A DNA stretch of 58,487 nucleotides from a bacterium (GTDB lineage Bacteria > UBA9089 > UBA9088 > JAGUXG01). This document shows, in pieces, positions 53,637-58,487 of the stretch. The first letter of the stretch is position 1; the number at the start of each line of letters is the position of its first letter. Location: positions 1 to 58,487 of the forward strand of contig JASEHO010000001.1 of NCBI GenBank assembly GCA_030018505.1, written 5' to 3'. The notes beneath the pieces are model-generated. The model saw only the letters and a list, made by a program, of their open reading frames with translations, was not told the DNA's origin and did not search any database. Both the position numbers and the translations under genes were made by a program.

Positions 53637-53722
53637 TCATCTCCTTATCATATTCCGTAATCCTCTTCTGATTTCCTCCTCACCTGGCAATTTAGCCTTA
53701 TATTCTGCTACAAATATCGTAA
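53637..53722 (-). pseudogene. Remnant 3' end of a gene upstream of the PLD-SNF2 helicase
   Basis: Read on the minus strand, this frame is open for ~28 codons with protein-like content (FVAEYKAKLPGEEEIRRGL) and stops at TGA 53639-53637, 6 nt before the helicase. It has no start and is cut off at the end of repeat element H. It looks like the tail of a gene lost to that repeat. The rest of the 271-nt gap is element H. Confidence 0.4.
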
Positions 53723-53903
53723 CTATTTACCTAACTGAAGCAAAAAGACTGAAAGACTCGAGTTCACGGAGAATTTCACTAGCAAATTTAACAAAAGCAA
53801 ATTGATTATTTTAATTTGTAATGCTAAATGCTAAATTTGCAATTTGCTAGTGATCTTCTGTGCCCTCTGGTTAATCTTTACTTCAGATGGCTAAAGTGTT
53901 ATC
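53719..53903. repeat. Nested inverted-repeat element H
   Basis: Left end GTAACTATTTACCTAACTGAAG. Right end on the minus strand GATAACACTTTAGCCATCTG. Inner modules TTTCACTAGCAAATTTAAC and GCAAATTTGCTAGTGA-type complements. The right end overlaps the pyrE TGA stop. Confidence 0.75.
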
Positions 53904-54447
53904 ATAACCCTAAATCTTCTCGTGTAAAGATAGAGATAAAGTTATAGCCTTTTTCAGCAAACCTCTCTTTTGCACCCTCCAGCCTATCAACTATGGCGAT
54001 CACCTTTATTACTTTGCAACTGGCTTTTTCAACCTCAGAAATAGCCTTTTCTATAGAACCTCCTGTAGTAACAACATCATCCACAATCACCACCCTGGAG
54101 CCTTCTTTAATGGGACCCTCAATAAGCTTCATCATTCCATGTTTTTTGGGACTATTTCTAACAATAAAGGCTGGAATAGGAAAACCCTCTTTATAGCTTA
54201 TAGCAGCGACTGCTGAGACAATTGGGTCAGCGCCTATGGTCAGACCCCCAATCCCATCAACATTATCTTTCTTTAGCAATTCTATAATAATCTTTGCTAC
54301 CAGAAATGCCCCTTCAGGGTCTAAGGTTACCAGCTTTCCATCTATATAATAATGGCTTTTGCGACCAGAGGACAACTCTGCCGCCACCTTTTTAAGGGCT
54401 TTATCTTTGAGTATCTTCAATAACCTGCTTTTTTCTTTTTCTAACAT
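53902..54447 (-). CDS. pyrE: Orotate phosphoribosyltransferase
   Basis: 181 residues from ATG 54447; the longer frame to 54486 runs into a palindrome in the promoter. PRPP-binding motif VVIVDDVVTTGGS is near residue 115; SGRKSHYYIDGK at the N-terminus and IGGLTIGADPIVSAVA are family landmarks. It converts orotate and PRPP to OMP in pyrimidine synthesis. It stands alone. The stop is TGA directly overlapping repeat element H. Confidence 0.94.
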   Translation of the reverse strand: MLEKEKSRLLKILKDKALKKVAAELSSGRKSHYYIDGKLVTLDPEGAFLVAKIIIELLKKDNVDGIGGLTIGADPIVSAVAAISYKEGFPIPAFIVRNSPKKHGMMKLIEGPIKEGSRVVIVDDVVTTGGSIEKAISEVEKASCKVIKVIAIVDRLEGAKERFAEKGYNFISIFTREDLGL

Positions 54448-54455
54448 CACTATAA

Positions 54456-54486
54456 AATATACCAAAACTATAATTTCGGTTTTCAA
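54456..54486 (-). promoter_or_regulatory. Promoter, near-leaderless, for pyrE
   Basis: On the minus strand TTGAAA (54486-54481), 19-bp spacer ending TGG, TATATT (54461-54456), then 8 nt to ATG 54447. Confidence 0.45.
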
Positions 54487-54494
54487 AAACCGAA
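54475..54494. promoter_or_regulatory. Palindrome over the pyrE -35 box
   Basis: TTCGGTTTTCAAAAACCGAA, perfect 9-bp arms with a 2-nt centre, covering the pyrE -35 hexamer. It is a plausible operator. Confidence 0.4.
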
Positions 54495-54541
54495 CAATTT
54501 AAAATTTTGGCTCTTCTTTCGATTAATGGATAGTAATTATC

Positions 54542-54616
54542 TGGCTCCGCGGGCTGGATTCGAACCAGCAACCTAATGGTTAACAGCCATCCACTCTACC
54601 GTTGAGCTACCGCGGA
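54542..54616 (-). tRNA. tRNA-Asn (GTT)
   Basis: Acceptor TCCGCGG pairs with CCGCGGA, anticodon loop CTGTTAA (GTT), T-arm GCTGGTTCGAATCCAGC and encoded CCA. Confidence 0.95.
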
Positions 54617-54629
54617 ATTTTATATTTAC

Positions 54630-55403
54630 CTATCTCTTCCAGAAGGCTTCACCCTTCTTCCACAAATAATTCAGATGCTCCATATCCCTTAAGGTATCCA
54701 TGCACTCCCAGTTACCTGAATGTTCATAGACCATAAGCTCACCCGAAGTAGCCAATTTTTCTAAAACATCCTTTTCAAGGTCGCAATTGGGGTCTTCTGT
54801 AAGATGGTCAAAAACTTTTCTGTTAAAAACAAAGAAGCCTCCATTTATAAGCCCTTCTGACACCTGCGGCTTTTCTGAGAAAGAGACTACTCTTCCATCC
54901 TTAGCTTTTATCTCTCCAAATCGAGATGGAGGTCTTACACCTGTAACTGTCGCCATCTTTTTATGGCAGTTATGAAAAGAAAGGAGTTTTTTTAAGTCTA
55001 TGTCTGCAACACCGTCCCCATAAGTGAGCATAAAGGTTTCATCTGGTATATACCCTTCAACCTGTTTTATCCTTGCCCCTTTTAGGGTATCCTCTCCTGT
55101 ATCAACCAGAGTAATTCTCCAGCCTGTCTCTTTATGTTTGTTATGAAGTTCTATCTTACTAAGCCCACCCAATTCTATAGTGAAATCTTGAGCCATTACC
55201 TCGTAATTGAGAAAAAAATTTTTTATCAGGTTCTTCTTATATCCAAGGGCTAAGATGAAGTCACAAAACCCAAAGCGGCTATAGATCTTCATAATATGCC
55301 AGAGGATTGGCCTACCCCCTATTTCCACCATAGGCTTTGGTTTTGTCTCTGTCTCCTCTTTGAGCCTGACCCCTTTTCCTCCACAAAGCAAGACTACTTT
55401 CAT
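54630..55403 (-). CDS. rfbF: Glucose-1-phosphate cytidylyltransferase
   Basis: 257 residues. Nucleotidyltransferase signature LLCGGKGVRLKEETETKPKPMVEIGG, LALGYKKNLIKNFF, TGEDTLKGARIKQV and MLTYGDGVADIDL match the RfbF/DdhA family. It forms CDP-glucose for 3,6-dideoxyhexose or related surface sugars. No CDP-glucose dehydratase is in the window. It starts 22 nt after the DRTGG gene, so probably shares its transcript, and is followed by tRNA-Asn. Confidence 0.92.
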   Translation of the reverse strand: MKVVLLCGGKGVRLKEETETKPKPMVEIGGRPILWHIMKIYSRFGFCDFILALGYKKNLIKNFFLNYEVMAQDFTIELGGLSKIELHNKHKETGWRITLVDTGEDTLKGARIKQVEGYIPDETFMLTYGDGVADIDLKKLLSFHNCHKKMATVTGVRPPSRFGEIKAKDGRVVSFSEKPQVSEGLINGGFFVFNRKVFDHLTEDPNCDLEKDVLEKLATSGELMVYEHSGNWECMDTLRDMEHLNYLWKKGEAFWKR

Positions 55404-55425
55404 TTAGAAGGGTAAAGTGAAAGAA

Positions 55426-56382
55426 TTACGAAAGGCTTAAAAGCGAGGCTATCTTGTCTGCAGTAGGCTTTGTCATCTCTTTTATTCTGGCAAGCATCTC
55501 TTTATTCTCTGGTCTTATCCTTGGAACAATCGCCTCAATCTTTTCTGCGGTAGTAAATGTATCCCATGAGACAGAAAGAAGGGGAATCTTTTTTCTCTCA
55601 GCCTTTTCAATTACGCTAATGGATGGCACAATATCTCCGGTAATAACTACGCAGGATGTTGGGGTAGATAAGGCAGATATAATAATATCCTCTCTATCTC
55701 CACCAGTGATGACACACTTATTTTTCTCCTGCAAGAAATATTTATTTGCATGCTCTACAGTCATAGCCCCAACCAAAATATTCTCAATTGCCTTTTCTAA
55801 ACCATCGTCTCCAGCAAGAATAGTGGCATAAAGCTCTTCGGCAATCTGTCTGGCAGAGAGGGTAGATAGACTACTTTCATAGGGAATCGCCCCTAAAAAC
55901 CCTTCTTTTTTTAGGTCTGACGCATCTGCCTTATTTAGCACTATCCCTAAAAGGCTGCTGTTCAGTCTCTCTGAAAAGAATGCCGCTTCATCCTCCCAAC
56001 CATCATCTTTTTCTATCAAAAGGAGGATTTTTCCTTCCAAAAGATGGGCAATATGTAAAGCAGAAAACCCCTTTTTATAGCCATAAAATATGTCTGATTC
56101 AACAGCCGTAATACTTTTGCCTTTGCTCACCTTCTTAAAGGCAGATTTTATCTTTTCCCCTGTCATATCTTCTTCCTGGCTTAAGCAAATCTCTGTTTCA
56201 GAAAAAGGAAGCTCCATGACCTTCTTTATTATTCTGGCATCTTCATCTATGCCTCTTTTACCCCAAACCTTCTTTATAAAAAGAGGCTTAAAATAGGAAA
56301 CATCTTGTAGGTTTAGAGCCATTCCCACTGATAATAGCGTCCTTCCACACCTATTTCTTCCAGCAATGATTATTGGTTTCAT
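55426..56382 (-). CDS. DRTGG-domain protein with degenerate BioD/Pta-type P-loop domain
   Basis: 318 residues. Residues 1-190 resemble the BioD-like NTPase domain found in the N-terminus of some phosphotransacetylases. The P-loop reads GRNRCGRT, so the usual Lys is Arg, and ATP use is doubtful. The DRTGG domain follows (~210-310; ILVGAMTVEHANKYF, CVITGGDREDIIISAL). Related proteins are regulators of central metabolism with unknown ligand. A leaderless-type promoter with consensus TTGACA precedes ATG 56382. Confidence 0.78.
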   Translation of the reverse strand: MKPIIIAGRNRCGRTLLSVGMALNLQDVSYFKPLFIKKVWGKRGIDEDARIIKKVMELPFSETEICLSQEEDMTGEKIKSAFKKVSKGKSITAVESDIFYGYKKGFSALHIAHLLEGKILLLIEKDDGWEDEAAFFSERLNSSLLGIVLNKADASDLKKEGFLGAIPYESSLSTLSARQIAEELYATILAGDDGLEKAIENILVGAMTVEHANKYFLQEKNKCVITGGDREDIIISALSTPTSCVVITGDIVPSISVIEKAERKKIPLLSVSWDTFTTAEKIEAIVPRIRPENKEMLARIKEMTKPTADKIASLLSLS

Positions 56383-56391
56383 AGAACAATT

Positions 56392-56421
56392 ATTTTATCA
56401 TTCTATCTTCGTTTCTGTCAA
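56392..56421 (-). promoter_or_regulatory. Promoter, near-leaderless, for the DRTGG gene
   Basis: On the minus strand TTGACA (56421-56416), 18-bp spacer ending TGA (extended -10), TAAAAT (56397-56392), then 9 nt to ATG 56382. Confidence 0.6.
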
Positions 56422-56450
56422 TAGATAATTTCATTTAGAATAGATACTTC

Positions 56451-56480
56451 TTGACCAACACTTCTATCCTGTGATATAAT
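56451..56480 (+). promoter_or_regulatory. Promoter of khpB-kdsA
   Basis: TTGACC at 56451-56456, 18-bp spacer ending TGA (extended -10), TATAAT at 56475-56480. A leader with AAGGAGG (56488-56494) precedes ATG 56498, so this promoter is of the normal leadered type. Confidence 0.7.
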
Positions 56481-56497
56481 TCCAAAAAGGAGGAAAA

Positions 56498-56962
56498 ATG
56501 GAAACAGAAATAGAAGAGTTAATGGTGATTGCTCAAGCCGTATGCGAAAAGGTTATAGGGCTTATGGGAATTGAAGGCTATGTTACGGCAAAAAGGGCTG
56601 ATAACGATATTTTAGTAGAGATTAGTGGAGAGGATATTGGCATGCTTATTGGAAGAGAAGGGAAAACCCTTGATTCTCTCCAGTTTATCATCGGTCTAAT
56701 CTGTGCCAGAAAAAGCTCAAAGAAGAAAAGGGTTATCCTTGATATTGCAGGTTACAGAAAGAGGCAGATGGATAGACTGATGGACTTAGCAAAAAGAGCG
56801 GCTGATGAAGCCTCTACTACAAAATCTGAGGTGGCTCTGGAACCAATGCCTGCATATCAACGATATGCCATTCATTCTCTCCTTCAGGAAGATAAAAGGG
56901 TGACGACGCTGAGCCAGGGTGAAGGGGAAGAGAGGCAGATAGTGGTCATCCCTAATGAATAG
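56498..56962 (+). CDS. khpB: KhpB/Jag RNA-binding protein, short form
   Basis: 154 residues. KH domain with IGREGKTLDSLQFIIG and a C-terminal R3H domain (MPAYQRYAIHSLLQEDKRVTTLS; Arg-x3-His). It lacks the N-terminal Jag_N domain of longer homologues. KhpB binds RNA and in several bacteria affects cell elongation and division. A strong ribosome site is present; its stop overlaps kdsA by 8 nt. Confidence 0.9.
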   Translation: METEIEELMVIAQAVCEKVIGLMGIEGYVTAKRADNDILVEISGEDIGMLIGREGKTLDSLQFIIGLICARKSSKKKRVILDIAGYRKRQMDRLMDLAKRAADEASTTKSEVALEPMPAYQRYAIHSLLQEDKRVTTLSQGEGEERQIVVIPNE

Positions 56963-57755
56963 TGTTGATATAGGCAATATAAAGGTAGGAGAATGTCCTA
57001 TTCTGATTGCAGGGCCTTGTGTGATTGAAAACCTGGATATCACCTACCAAACAGCGTCCTTTCTTTCTGAGATAACAACTCAGCTAAACATCCCCTTTAT
57101 CTTCAAATGCTCTTATGACAAGGCAAATCGCTCATCAATAGGCTCTTTTAGGGGGCCTGGTCTGGTAGAAGGGCTGAAGGTTCTTTCCCAGATAAAGAAG
57201 GACTTAAATCTTCCTATCACCACAGATGTTCATTGCCGAGAAGATGTAGATGAAGTAGCAGAAGTTGCTGACCTTATCCAAATCCCAGCCTTTTTGTGCA
57301 GACAGACAGACTTGATAATTGAGTCTGCAAAGAAAAAGCCAATAAACATCAAGAAGGGTCAGTTTCTCTCCCCTTATGATATGAAATATGTTGTTGAAAA
57401 GGCAGAGTCTGTTAACGGCAGACTCCTTATTACAGAAAGAGGAACCTCCTTTGGCTATAACAACCTGATTGTTGATTTCAGAGCCTTTCCCATTATGAGA
57501 GGCTTTGGTTGGCCTGTTATCTTTGATGCTACTCATTCTGTGGCTTATCCTGGTGGCGCTGAATCTGGCGGAGATAGAAGCTTTGTGCCTTATCTTGTGA
57601 GAGCGGCTATTGCCTGCGGAGCAAATGGTCTTTTTATGGAGGTTCATCCTCAGCCCGAAAAAGCCCTATCCGATGGACACAATATGGTAAGGCTCTCTGA
57701 GGTAGAAGGCATACTGCAAGAAGCAAAGAACATATATTCTGCTTTCAGTCCATAA
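56955..57755 (+). CDS. kdsA: 3-deoxy-8-phosphooctulonate synthase
   Basis: 266 residues. DAHP-synthase-like barrel: CPILIAGPCVIEN, KCSYDKANRSS, TTDVHCREDVDEVAEVADLIQIPAFLCRQTDL and FDATHSV, with Cys, His and Asp residues typical of the class. It joins PEP and arabinose-5-phosphate to Kdo-8-phosphate for LPS. It is coupled to khpB and agrees with lpxD and lptB. A repeat element starts 5 nt after its stop. Confidence 0.96.
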   Translation: MNSVDIGNIKVGECPILIAGPCVIENLDITYQTASFLSEITTQLNIPFIFKCSYDKANRSSIGSFRGPGLVEGLKVLSQIKKDLNLPITTDVHCREDVDEVAEVADLIQIPAFLCRQTDLIIESAKKKPINIKKGQFLSPYDMKYVVEKAESVNGRLLITERGTSFGYNNLIVDFRAFPIMRGFGWPVIFDATHSVAYPGGAESGGDRSFVPYLVRAAIACGANGLFMEVHPQPEKALSDGHNMVRLSEVEGILQEAKNIYSAFSP

Positions 57756-57759
57756 AAGG

Positions 57760-57967
57760 GTAACCGTTCAGGTGGTGTAAGAAAAGGGGATATGGAGATT
57801 AAGGGGATAGGGATAAGGGGATATTTATTTTGGTAACTGGTTAAATGGTAACTGATGAATGGTAATTGGTAACTATTTAACCAATTATCAATCACCCGTT
57901 ATTTTACCATCTCCATATTTCCCTTATCTCCTTTTTTACACTTCTGATGGATAACCTAAACGGTTAC
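57760..57967. repeat. Nested inverted-repeat element G
   Basis: GTAACCGTTCAGGTGGTGTAAG on the left; the complement GTAACCGTTTAGGTTATCC on the right. Inner arms AAGGGGATATGGAGATTAAG/CTCCATATTTCCCTTATC and a GGTAACTGGTTAAATGG core. It fills most of the convergent gap between kdsA and the ferredoxin gene. Confidence 0.8.
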
Positions 57968-57976
57968 ATAAAAGGT

Positions 57977-58399
57977 TTATTTGAACCTAATTATCTCTGG
58001 GCCAGATAGGAGAGTCTCTTTTGAATAGAGAAGATTCGGCGAGAAGGTAGCAAGCTCATAATCTTTGGACATCTTAAGGGCATCCTTTGGACAGGCTTCA
58101 ACGCAAAATCCGCAAAAAATACACCTTTTTATGTCAAGTTCGTATGTAAGAACCCTCTTTTGATATTTTTCATCAGAAGATGCCGTTATTTTAATGGCAT
58201 TTGATGGACAGTATCTTGCACAGAGGCAGCAAGCTACACAATCTTCTAAATTCTCCTCATTAAGGACAAATCTATGACTACCTCTAAATCTATCTGGGGG
58301 TTCTCTTCTCTGGGTTGGATATTGAATGGTGACAGCTTTTGTCCATAGGTGGAAAAATGTGATACAAAGACCCCTGACCAATTCAAACATTGCCTTCAT
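57977..58399 (-). CDS. nuoI: NuoI-like 4Fe-4S ferredoxin subunit
   Basis: 140 residues. Two CxxCxxCxxxCP clusters: CVACCLCARYCP and CIFCGFCVEACP, spaced as in NADH-quinone oxidoreductase subunit I, with the N-terminal amphipathic FELVRGLCITFFHLW helix and YPTQRREPPDRFRG, a close NuoI landmark. It carries electrons between the peripheral arm and quinone site. Other nuo genes are probably upstream beyond the window end. TATAAT 58411-58406 lies 6 nt before ATG 58399, but no good -35 is visible because a duplicated stretch lies there. Confidence 0.88.
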   Translation of the reverse strand: MKAMFELVRGLCITFFHLWTKAVTIQYPTQRREPPDRFRGSHRFVLNEENLEDCVACCLCARYCPSNAIKITASSDEKYQKRVLTYELDIKRCIFCGFCVEACPKDALKMSKDYELATFSPNLLYSKETLLSGPEIIRFK

Positions 58400-58487
58400 A
58401 TTAAAATTATAGAGAGAAGCCCTTTTTTATGCGTTGGATATTGAATGGTGACAGCTTTTGTCCATAGGTGGAAAAATGTGATACAAA
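58314..58487. repeat. 55-bp direct repeat at the window end
   Basis: 58314-58368 (inside nuoI) and 58433-58487 are identical, both beginning GTTGGATATTGAATGG and ending GTGATACAAA. The second copy ends on the last base of the window. Confidence 0.9.

Overview
The window comes from an AT-rich bacterium with a two-membrane envelope. lpxD and kdsA (lipid A/Kdo), lptB, an OmpH/Skp chaperone, a SprA-like outer-membrane translocon and a FtsQ-like division protein all point that way. Arginine is coded almost entirely by AGA/AGG, many genes overlap by 4 nt, and housekeeping genes are scattered rather than grouped by pathway (lone hisF, pyrE, serA, cimA, aroK). This suits an uncultivated, metagenome-derived lineage. 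The SprA-like protein and the GreA with a long N-terminal extension hint at the FCB/PVC area or a neighbouring candidate phylum, but I cannot place it further. Both window ends cut features: a partial gene at base 1, and a 55-bp repeat that ends exactly on the last base.

Layout. 1-5.7 kb: a partial nuclease-like gene, a small coiled-coil membrane protein, a truncated DUF2079 gene, a frameshifted GT39 glycosyltransferase, ftsQ (minus) and a zinc-ribbon methyltransferase. 5.8-8.3 kb: a type II restriction-modification pair with a TdeIII-like nuclease. 8.4-11.3 kb: valS and tRNA-Ala. 11.4-16.8 kb (minus): pilT-spoIID-mltG-greA. 17-17.7 kb: rpsF-ssb. 17.9-24.4 kb: a thioredoxin-like lipoprotein (minus), then cimA, a small protein/nucleotidyltransferase pair, serA, folP and lptB. 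24.4-27.0 kb: tRNA-Ser followed by a second R-M island bounded by a 24-bp inverted repeat. 27.1-34.4 kb (minus): hisF and the 2096-residue SprA-like protein. 34.6-46.3 kb (minus): tRNA-Gln; an operon of GT2, DUF2304, GT39-like and VIT/VWA genes; a radical SAM/FAD oxidoreductase/methyltransferase group; lpxD-skp-aroK-exonuclease. 46.3-53.7 kb (minus): a PLD-SNF2 helicase, a DprA-like protein and a large Eco57I-type methylase, which look like a defence operon. 53.9-58.5 kb: pyrE, tRNA-Asn, a glucose-1-phosphate cytidylyltransferase, a DRTGG protein, khpB-kdsA and a nuoI-like ferredoxin.

Two patterns cut across the window. First, many operon-leading genes carry a TTGACA-like box, a 17-19 bp spacer, a TATAAT-like box and then only 6-9 nt before ATG/GTG, with no Shine-Dalgarno sequence; this predicts leaderless mRNAs and fixes several start codons. 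Second, at least eight intergenic regions hold nested inverted repeats whose ends read GTAAC..TTnAG. Their ends repeatedly touch or supply the stop codon of the adjacent gene.

Three separate DNA-methylation or restriction modules lie within 58 kb. The two short type II modules use CG-containing codons unlike their neighbours and look acquired. The PLD-SNF2/DprA-like/methylase operon is the best candidate for an under-described system.
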